Source: Chloroflexota bacterium
Lineage (GTDB): Bacteria; Chloroflexota; Dehalococcoidia; Lucifugimonadales; JACPCL1
Assembly: GCA_016210375.1 (NCBI GenBank)
Contig: JACQUH010000040.1
Span: forward strand, 1 to 21,051
Reading direction: 5' to 3'
Length of the DNA: 21,051 bases
Numbering within the stretch: the first letter of the stretch is position 1; each line of letters starts with the position of its first letter. The notes under the pieces were generated by a model. It worked only from the letters and a program-made list of their open reading frames with translations, was not told the origin of the DNA and did not search any database. Shown here one piece after another: positions 8,668-15,777 of the stretch. Made by a program: the position numbers and the translations under genes.

Positions 8668-8745
8668 TTCCAACTCTTCCTGGGTAGGCCGGTGCCGGGT
8701 GGCTACGGTCGCCCACCAGCAGACCTATGCGTCCTGCGCCGGCGG

Positions 8746-10440
8746 TCACTCTCCGATACGCCTCGTAATCGCAGGTTCCCGTCCTCCGAACCAAATGCTC
8801 TTGGACCCGGGGCCACCCACTACGGCCAAGCGGAAGTCCTCTGGTTTCTCAACCACCGGAAGCTCCAGGTCAGGATAGCGTTCCAGCCACTGGAGTTGAC
8901 GGTTCCGTTGCCAGTTGCCCTTCTCGTCCCTGGCAATCATGCTGTTGGCCAGATTGCCGACGCGTACCAGGGCATGCTTGAATATGTACTCTCGGACGTC
9001 GTCTTTGCTCCAGCCTGCTTTCGCCATGATGTGGGCATGGTCCGGGCAGATCAGGTATATGTGCTGCGAGTGAACCTCCACGTTCTTGTCCGGATCCGCC
9101 GTTCCGCCGAGCATCCAGCCGGCGCCCCCACCAAACTTCGCCGCGTTAACAGCGAGGTCAAGGATAGGCTCTGGTGAGGTGGCGCGAAAGTGCACGGTCT
9201 CCTTTATGAAAGGCGTCACCGACTTTACCGTCACAGTGCTGGCATCAGGTTCAAACCCTACCTCTACGTGGTACGGTTCCCATGGGCTCTGCTCCTCATT
9301 CTCCCCAGCGCACATCCCGTATTTTGTTGGCAGCCCAATGGTGTTCGTATCGCCCTTCCCTGGGTAGATGCCCGCTATGTTCATGTAGATGAGGCGGAAC
9401 GCACGGCCAATAACCGTGTTAACCCAAGAGGGCGATCCCGGGCCCAGCGCGCTCTGGGCACTATTAATGCCTATGCGCTTCCTTATGGGGCCGTTAATGA
9501 GTAGCATGACGGAGTGAGCGCCCGTGGAGACAGCAGCGTCGCGGAGCATGAAGTGTGGGTCGTCCACGGCCTGGACGGCGGCGATAAGCACAGGCAGATG
9601 TTCAGGCCTGCACCCTGCCATCACGGCGTTGATGGCGATCTTCTCCACCGTGGCCGTGCCAAAGTCAGGTTCCAGTACTGCAATGACTTCCTTTTCGCTC
9701 CTCTTGGTGCCCGCCAGCATTCGCTCCACCGCCTGCCTCGTAGGAGGCACTAGAGGGAAGCCATCGCTCCACTCGGCCTGGATGAACAGCTCATTCATTT
9801 TCTCCACGGCATCAAAGAAATCTGCCCCTTCCACCTGGACGGTCTCCGCGGGCGGGACGAGCACTTCGGCAGCGCTAATAAGCATGCCCTCTGTCACAGG
9901 CTGCGTCAGGCTTGCTATGATCTGGGGCACGGCGTCGTCCACCATGGCTTGGATCTCGTCGTGCGGCATGGAAGTGAAAACCTTGGGGACGTCCGCTTTC
10001 GCCAGGGTAGCCAGCCCAAAAGCAGCGGCAGAGTGGCGAAAGTTGTCTTCGAACCCTCTAGACACGAACGCCACGGCGGGGAGGCCCAGCTTCTCCACCT
10101 GCACCATGTCGTGGGCAAGCCACGACGTGCAACCCCCTCAGTCGGCGCTCGTGCCGATGACCACATCGCACTCTCTGGCAATCAGATCAGCGTCGGCGGT
10201 GGTCAACACCGTCCGCCCCCCACCCATAGAACCGGAGTACCATCGGAAGCTCACATTGGAGAAACGCTCAGCTAGCCGTTCCGAGATACGCTTTAAGGCA
10301 ACCTCTCCCCCTGGTTTGAGGTTCCAGTAGAGGCCAACCACTTTCCCGTTCAGTGTCTGCGTCTGCAGGCGAGACGCCGGACGATGCGTAGTCTTGATGA
10401 ATCTCGGCGCTACAGGGTTCAATACTTGTATACGTACCAT
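8746..10440 (-). CDS. UGSC-family selenoprotein (in-frame UGA as selenocysteine) with large C-terminal domain
   Basis: Reading through the TGA at 10138-10140 gives one 564-residue protein. It starts at the ATG at 10440 with GGAGGGAG upstream. Residues 1-190 form the UGSC-type domain: VVIGTSAD-Sec101-GGCTSW. Sec101 and Cys104 form a UxxC redox pair, with Gly-Gly where the family usually has Gly-Ser. The frame has no other break and similarity to the family continues on both sides of the UGA, which argues against a normal stop or a pseudogene. Residues about 210-564 form a second conserved domain of unknown function (AEWSDGFPLVPP; VEKIAINAVMAGCRPEH with Cys277; KYGMCAGENEEQSPW; HIYLICPDHAHIM). 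No signal peptide is seen, so it is probably cytoplasmic. The role is likely thiol/selenol redox chemistry on an unknown substrate. Selenocysteine-insertion genes must exist elsewhere in the genome. Confidence 0.88.
10101..10140 (-). promoter_or_regulatory. Candidate bacterial SECIS element beginning at the Sec UGA
   Basis: In the mRNA, counting the U of UGA as 1, GCAC (11-14) pairs with GUGC (37-40). GUCGUGG (15-21) pairs perfectly with CCACGAC (27-33). A three-base AUG bulge sits on the 3' side and the loop is CUUGC (22-26). The apical loop sits at nearly the same distance from the UGA as in E. coli fdhF, where SelB binds. The first loop base is C; the G usually required near the loop start is present only if the top G-C pair opens. 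The structure was found by eye and not scored. Confidence 0.65.
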
Positions 10441-10473
10441 CTTGCTCCCTCCAATCTTGGCTTATGGTTTCCG

Positions 10474-10707
10474 CTAGGGTACCAGTTCAACCTTGTTGAC
10501 GACAGTCGCGTGCTCTCTCATTGCTTCTAGCACCAACTCCGCCAGGTCCTCCGGAGACACCACGCAGGTAGCACATTGTTCGTTCACCCCTGGGAAGTAG
10601 CGCAATTGCAAGGCGTCTCCCGCGAGGTCTACGAATTCCAGACGCCCGCCGTCGCTCCCCACAATCTCCTGGAAATCCTTCAGTACACCGGCGATCTTGT
10701 TGTCCAT
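10474..10707 (-). CDS. NifU-like CxxC domain protein
   Basis: This 77-residue protein starts at the ATG at 10707, preceded by AAAGGA. A longer frame reaching 10770 would overlap the upstream gene and lacks a comparable site. The sequence follows the NifU C-terminal-domain pattern: DGGRLEFVDLAGDALQLRYF, then Cys45-Ala-Thr-Cys48, then SPEDLAELVLEAMREHATVVNKVELV. In that family the CxxC pair holds a transient Fe-S cluster or acts in cluster delivery. Here it stands alone with 28 bases to the binding-protein gene and 33 bases to the selenoprotein gene, so it belongs to the same transcript. It may serve as a cluster or electron/thiol partner of the selenoprotein; that role is inferred. Confidence 0.75.
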   Translation of the reverse strand: MDNKIAGVLKDFQEIVGSDGGRLEFVDLAGDALQLRYFPGVNEQCATCVVSPEDLAELVLEAMREHATVVNKVELVP

Positions 10708-10735
10708 GCACGTTCCTTTCTGAGATCTGAGAGCG

Positions 10736-12331
10736 CTACCGGGACCAGCGCAGGTCTGAGGAGATGTCAACCAGCCCGTCGGGCCGCGGCTCGTATTCCA
10801 GGTCCTTGTTTAGCCCATAGACCACCGTCAGCTCATAGATCATGAGGGTGGGCACGTTCTCATACCACCACTTGCCCAGCTCCTGGGAAAGCCGTACCCG
10901 CTCCTCTCCTGTGGCTGCCAGCGCTTTCGTCAGCAACGGCTCTATGGTGACGGGGTCACAGAAGCGAGACCGAGACGATTTACAACTGATTTGCCGCCGC
11001 ACAAAGGAAGGGATGTCCAGCAAGGAGTCGGACGGGTTTTGGATGATGACGTCCGGGGCGCCGGGAAGCGGCGCATTTGGGTCACTGTTGGCCTTCAAGG
11101 CTCCGGTCTCGAGGAACGTTGACCAAACGCCGCTTTCATCAACGCTCACCCTTGCCTTGATACCCACATCCCGCCAGAACCCGGCAACGGCTTCTGCCAA
11201 CTCCACGTCTCGGTAGAAGCGGGCTTTTCTGGTGTGGATCACCAGCTCAATGCCCTCAGCCCCCACCTCCTTGATGGTCTGTCTAGCCCTGACGGGATCA
11301 AAGGGCCGGAGCTGCTGAAACTCGGGCAAGTTGCCCAGGGTCGCTTCGGTCCAGCCGGAGGGACTGCAGCGCCCTTTGCCCGCGAGGAAAGCGCGAACCA
11401 GTGCTGGACAGTCTACGGCCATGGCAAGGGCCTGGCGCAGGCGCACATCTTTCAGATACGGGTGCCACGTGGAGTTGAACTGGAATGCGACCGCCTCATT
11501 GGCGCCGCCTACCGCGGCTTTGGGTACAGACCCGAGTTGCTCAAACCCGATGTCATAGGCAAAGTCGGCTTCCCCGGCGGCGACCATGGCAGCCCTCACC
11601 AAGGGCTCACTGCGCCATACGAGATCAACCCGCGGGAACGCAGGCTTGGAACCCCAGTAGTCGGGGTAAACCTCCAGACGAATGAATTGCCCCGCGCGCC
11701 ACTCCAATAACCTATAGGGCCCGGCGCCAACTGGCTTCGTCTTCGCATCAGGGCTCGTCTGCGTGTAATCCTTCTCGGCCATATTGAACGTCACCATGCG
11801 AGGCAAGAGGGGACACGCCACTCCGCACGTAATATCAATGGTGAGACGGTCTACAACCTGGGCAGTGAGATCGCCATGAGTGCCATACGAACCTGCACCC
11901 GATGTCTTGCTTCCCACGAAGTTCACAGCCCATGCCGCTTGATCCGCCGTGAATGGCGCTCCGTTGTGGAACTTCACGCCGTCCCTGAGGAAGAAGCGCC
12001 ATTTGCTTGTATCAAGCTGTTCCCAACGCTCGGCCAACGCAGGTGCGAGCCCCCACGGCTTGGACTGGACTTGGGTCAAGCCTTCCCCCATGTTCCCTAC
12101 TGGGATGGCGACATCCGGCCCTGCGGAGGGGCCGTTAAGATTGAGCGTTGCTGGCTCAGCATACATGACAATGCGGAGCGGGCGTGCTGGCGCCGAGGTC
12201 GGTGTAGGCGTCGGCGGAGCAGTGGTTCGCGTCGGGGTAGCCACCACCGCGGGCGCGGTCGGTGTCGGCTCTTGTGCCGCGCTACAGGCTACCGCTGCAA
12301 GCATCCCTACAGCGGCCAGCGCACCTATCAA
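10736..12331 (-). CDS. ABC transporter substrate-binding lipoprotein, SBP_bac_5 (peptide/nickel/opine) family
   Basis: First gene of the operon, 531 residues from a TTG at 12331; AAGGTGG lies upstream. The frame is open for nine further codons back to a TGA but contains no standard start there. A hydrophobic segment, GALAAVGMLAAVAC, ends in a lipobox-like Cys16. A Thr/Pro-rich linker (about 21-49) follows, as in many Chloroflexota lipoproteins. The mature domain shows family features: PALAERWEQLDTSKWRFFLR, DGVKFHNGAPFTADQAAW and VRLRQALAMAVD. Three spaced cysteine pairs (169/173, 308/322, 450/458) are unusual for this family and could form disulfides outside the membrane. The ligand is unknown; members bind peptides, opines, nickel chelates, glutathione and sugars. 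Confidence 0.9.
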   Translation of the reverse strand: MIGALAAVGMLAAVACSAAQEPTPTAPAVVATPTRTTAPPTPTPTSAPARPLRIVMYAEPATLNLNGPSAGPDVAIPVGNMGEGLTQVQSKPWGLAPALAERWEQLDTSKWRFFLRDGVKFHNGAPFTADQAAWAVNFVGSKTSGAGSYGTHGDLTAQVVDRLTIDITCGVACPLLPRMVTFNMAEKDYTQTSPDAKTKPVGAGPYRLLEWRAGQFIRLEVYPDYWGSKPAFPRVDLVWRSEPLVRAAMVAAGEADFAYDIGFEQLGSVPKAAVGGANEAVAFQFNSTWHPYLKDVRLRQALAMAVDCPALVRAFLAGKGRCSPSGWTEATLGNLPEFQQLRPFDPVRARQTIKEVGAEGIELVIHTRKARFYRDVELAEAVAGFWRDVGIKARVSVDESGVWSTFLETGALKANSDPNAPLPGAPDVIIQNPSDSLLDIPSFVRRQISCKSSRSRFCDPVTIEPLLTKALAATGEERVRLSQELGKWWYENVPTLMIYELTVVYGLNKDLEYEPRPDGLVDISSDLRWSR

Positions 12332-12430
12332 TAGCTCTACTTTCCACCTTAACGTAGGTCACCTCCGCTGTGCATGTTACCCGCGCCGCACAAGCATTCC
12401 CACCTTTGTCCGAGAAAGGGGGTTAATCTA

Positions 12431-12447
12431 CCTACTCATGCGGTAGG
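12431..12447. promoter_or_regulatory. Candidate operator overlapping the operon transcription start
   Basis: CCTAC and GTAGG form an inverted repeat around seven bases, exactly where the start point predicted from the minus-strand promoter falls (near 12444). Such placement would suit a repressor site. No regulator gene is next to it. Confidence 0.35.
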
Positions 12448-12450
12448 CTA

Positions 12451-12479
12451 CTAGTACCATATCCACCGAGGGTTGTCAA
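12451..12479 (-). promoter_or_regulatory. Sigma-70-type promoter for the transporter/selenoprotein operon
   Basis: On the minus strand a perfect -35 TTGACA (12474-12479) is followed after 17 bases by TACTAG (12451-12456), which is preceded by TGG, an extended -10 feature. A/T-rich DNA with a direct repeat of GTGTTTC (12493-12499 and 12512-12518) lies just upstream. The expected 5' leader to the TTG start is about 110 bases. Confidence 0.6.
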
Positions 12480-12556
12480 CTCCCAATAGAAAGTGTTTCG
12501 TTTGCTTTTGCGTGTTTCATGCCCCTGGCTGAAGTCGGGGGTTAACCCGATCCAAA

Positions 12557-12581
12557 CCTGGCACTTCGCTGAAGGGCCAGG
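12557..12581. repeat. Imperfect 25-bp hairpin in the divergent intergenic region
   Basis: CCTGGC-A-CTTC pairs with GAAG-G-GCCAGG around a GCT loop. It lies between the two divergent promoters in the 12332-12755 gap. No T-run follows on either strand, so it is more likely a repeat or binding site than a terminator. Confidence 0.35.
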
Positions 12582-12739
12582 TCATGCCAATCGCCACTCC
12601 CAAGCAAACGGGGCCTCTTTTGCCCCTGCGTCTTGACGTGAATGGGACACGGTGAGACCGACCTCTTCCGAAACGGTCACCCCGGCAGTGGCAGAGGGGA
12701 GGAGGATGGCAAAGGGGGCCCGAAAGGGCCGCGACGGTG

Positions 12740-12748
12740 TGCTACACT
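12740..12748 (+). promoter_or_regulatory. Extended -10 promoter immediately before rdgB
   Basis: TGC-TACACT ends seven bases before the ATG at 12756, so transcription would begin at or next to the start codon. No Shine-Dalgarno sequence precedes the ATG. A GGCCC-GAAA-GGGCC hairpin (12717-12730) lies just upstream. Confidence 0.45.
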
Positions 12749-12755
12749 ATCCGCG

Positions 12756-13445
12756 ATGGAAAGGCAGAAACTCTTTATCGCCTCCAATAACCAGGGCAAG
12801 ATCAGGGAGTACCGGGAGTTGCTGGCGTGCCTGCCCCTGGAGGTCACCTGGCCTGCCAGGGAAGGCATTCAAGGCGAGCCGGAGGAGACGGGCGACACCT
12901 TTGAAGCCAACGCCCTCCTCAAGGCCCGCTACTTCGGCGCCCTGGCCCCCGGCTGCTCCGTCATCGGCGATGACTCCGGGCTGGAGGTGGATGCCCTCGG
13001 CGGCGAACCGGGCGTCCACAGCGCCCGCTATGCCGGCTCCGGCGCCACCGACGCCCAGCGCAACCAGCTCCTGCTCTCCAGGCTCCGGGGCGTCCCCTGG
13101 GAGCGGCGCACCGCCCGTTTTGTCTGCGTCATCGCCCTGGTGCGACCAGCCGGTGAACAGCGCCACAAATCGCCTGGGCAAGGCGCGGAAGGCGAGGCCC
13201 ACGAGTTGGAGGCCACCTATTGCGGAACGAGGCAAGGGTATATTACCCTGGAAAGCACCGGAACCCTCGGCTTTGGCTACGACCCCATCTTCTATGTCCC
13301 CCAGCTTGGCAAGACCTTCGCCGAGCTGGAGCCGGAAGTCAAGAACCGCTGGAGCCACCGGGCCGAGGCCGCCCGCAAGCTGGTGGAGGCGTTGAGGTCA
13401 CGATTCCCAGAGCATTCCTACGATGACCTTCCCGCCCCGGGTTGA
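12756..13445 (+). CDS. rdgB: RdgB/HAM1 family XTP/dITP pyrophosphatase
   Basis: A 229-residue house-cleaning enzyme that hydrolyses dITP, XTP and related damaged purine triphosphates to monophosphates. Family motifs in order: FIASNNQGKIREY (7-19, substrate phosphate binding), DTFEANALLKA (47-57), GDDSGLEVDAL (71-81, catalytic Asp), GVHSARYAG (86-94), GFGYDPIF (172-179) and SHRAEAARKL (200-209). A charged insert at about 132-152 and a short tail after 215 lengthen it relative to the usual 195-205 residues. The start at 12756 is chosen because similarity begins there; upstream codons in the frame are not conserved-looking. It heads a plus-strand run with the molybdopterin genes. Confidence 0.93.
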   Translation: MERQKLFIASNNQGKIREYRELLACLPLEVTWPAREGIQGEPEETGDTFEANALLKARYFGALAPGCSVIGDDSGLEVDALGGEPGVHSARYAGSGATDAQRNQLLLSRLRGVPWERRTARFVCVIALVRPAGEQRHKSPGQGAEGEAHELEATYCGTRQGYITLESTGTLGFGYDPIFYVPQLGKTFAELEPEVKNRWSHRAEAARKLVEALRSRFPEHSYDDLPAPG

Positions 13446-13513
13446 AGGCTGGAACCCATGCCATCTCCCCAAGGGGGAAGGCAGTGTAAAGATTCTTCAA
13501 AGGGCTTCCCACT

Positions 13514-14575
13514 ATGCGTACGACCACAGCCATAGGTACCAATGGCATCGCTCAGCCCGCCAGGGCTGTGCTGGATGCCTTCACCAGGCCCCTGCGGGAC
13601 CTGCGCATCTCCGTCACCGACCGATGCAACTTCCGCTGCATCTACTGCATGCCCGCCGAGATTTACGGCGAGCGGTACGAGTTCCTGCCCAGGCCCCATC
13701 TCCTCACCTTTGAGGAGACGGCTCGCCTGGCCCGCCTCTTCGTCAAGTTGGGCGTCACCAAGCTGCGCCTCACCGGCGGCGAGCCCCTGGTCCGCCAGGA
13801 CCTGCACCTTCTGGTGGCCATGCTCAGCCAGATACAGGGCGTGGAAGACCTCACCCTCACCACCAACGGCTACCTGTTGCCTCAGCAGGCCCAGGCCCTC
13901 AAAGACGCTGGGCTCATGCGCCTCACCGTCAGCCTGGACACCCTGGACGACGCCGTCTTTCACAAGATGAACGGCGGGCGCTCCGGTGTGGACCGGGTCC
14001 TGGAGGGCATCCGGGCAGCGGAGGACGCGGGCTTCGGCCCCATCAAGATCAATGCCGTGGTGATGAAGGGCGTCAACGACCACACAGTGGTTGACCTGGC
14101 CCGCTTCTGCAAGGAGCACGGCTACATTGTCCGCTTCATTGAGTATATGGATGTGGGTAACCGCAACGGCTGGAAGATGGACCACGTGGTCCCTTCGCGG
14201 GAGGTGGTCCGCCGCATCAGTGAAGCCATGCCGTTGGAGCCGGCGGAGAAGAGCTATCGGGGCGAGGTGGCAGACCGCTGGCGCTACACCGACGGCTCCG
14301 GCGAGATGGGCGTCATCTCCTCGGTGACCGAGCCCTTCTGCGGGGACTGCACGCGGGCCCGCATTTCGCCCGACGGCCACCTGTACACCTGCCTCTTTGC
14401 CAGCCTTGGACAGGACCTCAAGACCCCCCTACGGGCCGGCGAAACCGACGAAGCCTTGGAGCAACGCATCCGCACCCTCTGGCGGCTGCGGGACGACCGG
14501 TATTCGGAAGAGCGCACCAGCAGCGCCGCCCCCAGGGGTCAAAAGAAAGTGGAGATGTACCACATCGGAGGATAG
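13514..14575 (+). CDS. moaA: GTP 3',8-cyclase MoaA (molybdenum cofactor biosynthesis)
   Basis: A 353-residue radical SAM enzyme that converts GTP to 3',8-cyclo-7,8-dihydro-GTP in the first step of molybdopterin synthesis. The N-terminal 4Fe-4S cluster motif is Cys38-x3-Cys42-x2-Cys45 in ISVTDRCNFRCIYCMP. LRLTGGEPLVRQDL is the SAM-binding GGE region. The second, substrate-binding cluster is Cys276-x2-Cys279-x13-Cys293. The C-terminus ends in Gly-Gly, as active MoaA requires. AAAGGG lies nine bases before the ATG. The partner enzyme MoaC follows after nine bases, fused to RNase H. Confidence 0.96.
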   Translation: MRTTTAIGTNGIAQPARAVLDAFTRPLRDLRISVTDRCNFRCIYCMPAEIYGERYEFLPRPHLLTFEETARLARLFVKLGVTKLRLTGGEPLVRQDLHLLVAMLSQIQGVEDLTLTTNGYLLPQQAQALKDAGLMRLTVSLDTLDDAVFHKMNGGRSGVDRVLEGIRAAEDAGFGPIKINAVVMKGVNDHTVVDLARFCKEHGYIVRFIEYMDVGNRNGWKMDHVVPSREVVRRISEAMPLEPAEKSYRGEVADRWRYTDGSGEMGVISSVTEPFCGDCTRARISPDGHLYTCLFASLGQDLKTPLRAGETDEALEQRIRTLWRLRDDRYSEERTSSAAPRGQKKVEMYHIGG

Positions 14576-14584
14576 GTTTACCCC

Positions 14585-15454
14585 ATGATCACCATTCATA
14601 CCGACGGCTCCTGCCTGGGCAACCCCGGCCCAGGCGGATGGGCCGCCATCATCATTGACGAAACCGGCGGGAAACGTTCCCTCGGGGGCCACCAGGATAG
14701 CACCACCAACAACCGCATGGAGATACTTGCCGCCGTCCAGGGCCTTCAGGCCTTGCCAGAGCAGGCCACGGTGGCCGTATACTCCGACAGCCAGTACCTC
14801 GTCAACACCATGACCAAGGGCTGGAAACGCACCGCCAACCTGGACCTCTGGTCGCAACTGGACGACGAAGCCAGGAAGCGCAAGGTAAGCTGGAACTGGG
14901 TGCGGGGACACAACGGCGACGGCGGCAACGAGGAGGCCAACACGCTGGCCCTGGAGTACGCCAGAAGGCCTCCTACGGTAGCCCTCAGCCACCTGGACAG
15001 CCAGGGCCGCGCCCGGATGGTGGATGTGGGCGACAAGGAAGCCACTCACCGGATAGCGGTGGCCAAGGGGTGTGTCCGTATGCAGCGCGAGACCCTGCGC
15101 CTCATCCAGCAGGGCCGGCTAGAGAAGGGCGATGTCCTCGCCGTCGCCCGCATCGCCGGCATCATGGGGGCCAAGCGCACCTCCGACCTCATCCCCATGT
15201 GCCACCCCCTGCCCATAGACAGCATTGCCGTTGACCTTCAGCCCGACGAGGCAGAGAGTGCGATCCAGATCACTGCTACTGTGCAGACCGTGGCCAAGAC
15301 CGGCGTTGAGATGGAGGCCCTCACCGCTGTGACCGTCGCTGCCCTCGCCATCTACGACATGGCGAAGTCCGCCGACAGGGCCATGCGCGTGGAGGACGTG
15401 CGCCTGGTCAGCAAGCGGGGCGGCAAGAGCGGCGACATTATCCTGGAGCCATAG
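14585..15454 (+). CDS. moaC: Fusion protein: RNase HI (N-terminal) and cyclic pyranopterin monophosphate synthase MoaC (C-terminal)
   Basis: One 289-residue frame without interruption. Residues 1-127 are RNase HI: Asp7 (HTDGS), Glu46 (NNRMEI), Asp68 (YSDSQY) and His109 (RGHNG) match catalytic positions. The fourth carboxylate (Asp134 of E. coli, NExxD) is Asn119 in NEEANTLA. Residues 145-289 are complete MoaC: MVDVGDKEATHR, LIPMCHPLP (His207), TGVEMEALTAV and YDMAKSADR (Asp258, Lys261). MoaC turns the MoaA product into cyclic pyranopterin monophosphate, which fits moaA lying nine bases upstream. RNase HI normally removes RNA from RNA-DNA hybrids and has no known link to cofactor synthesis. 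GGAGG lies about 13 bases before the ATG. Both domains look intact, so the fusion appears functional. Confidence 0.92.
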   Translation: MITIHTDGSCLGNPGPGGWAAIIIDETGGKRSLGGHQDSTTNNRMEILAAVQGLQALPEQATVAVYSDSQYLVNTMTKGWKRTANLDLWSQLDDEARKRKVSWNWVRGHNGDGGNEEANTLALEYARRPPTVALSHLDSQGRARMVDVGDKEATHRIAVAKGCVRMQRETLRLIQQGRLEKGDVLAVARIAGIMGAKRTSDLIPMCHPLPIDSIAVDLQPDEAESAIQITATVQTVAKTGVEMEALTAVTVAALAIYDMAKSADRAMRVEDVRLVSKRGGKSGDIILEP

Positions 15455-15610
15455 CCCCCTCGCCCCCCTGGGCAACCCACCCGCCAGATAGCCCCAGAAA
15501 GCCGCCAGGCCATGCCACCGCATTCCCCTCGCGCCACCTGATGGGCGGTGCATCCTTCATCCTATTGCCAATCGGCAGTAACAAACTATCCCAAGCCAGC
15601 CTCTCTTCAT

Positions 15611-15652
15611 CCCAGCCTGAAGGTCACTGAATTAATAAGGACCTAACCCCCT
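15611..15652 (+). repeat. Two-part intergenic repeat, copy 2
   Basis: CCCAGCCTGAAGG (15611-15623) and GACCTAACCCCCT (15640-15652) repeat the arrangement seen at 3258-3296 with a different linker. They sit in the 323-base gap between rnhA-moaC and recG. That gap otherwise holds only the recG promoter and no recognisable gene. Confidence 0.6.
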
Positions 15653-15747
15653 CTGGTTCCCTCGGAGACAGCCATGGGGGTACACGGACGCAACCTCAGA
15701 CTAGCAGAACCCGGCCAAACACACCCTACACGGCAGCGAAACACTTG

Positions 15748-15756
15748 TGCTATGAT
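15748..15756 (+). promoter_or_regulatory. Extended -10 promoter of recG
   Basis: TGC-TATGAT lies 21 bases before the recG ATG. The predicted leader is only about 15 bases and contains no Shine-Dalgarno sequence. No good -35 is seen, which is typical of extended -10 promoters. Confidence 0.45.
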
Positions 15757-15777
15757 ACTGAGTGAAACCAGCCTCCC

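Noticed and set aside
10138..10140. TGA as an ordinary stop, giving two separate genes or a pseudogene
   Set aside because: The frames on both sides are in phase, the split falls inside the UGSC-type active-site motif, the second part lacks a ribosome-binding site near its first ATG, and a SECIS-like hairpin follows.
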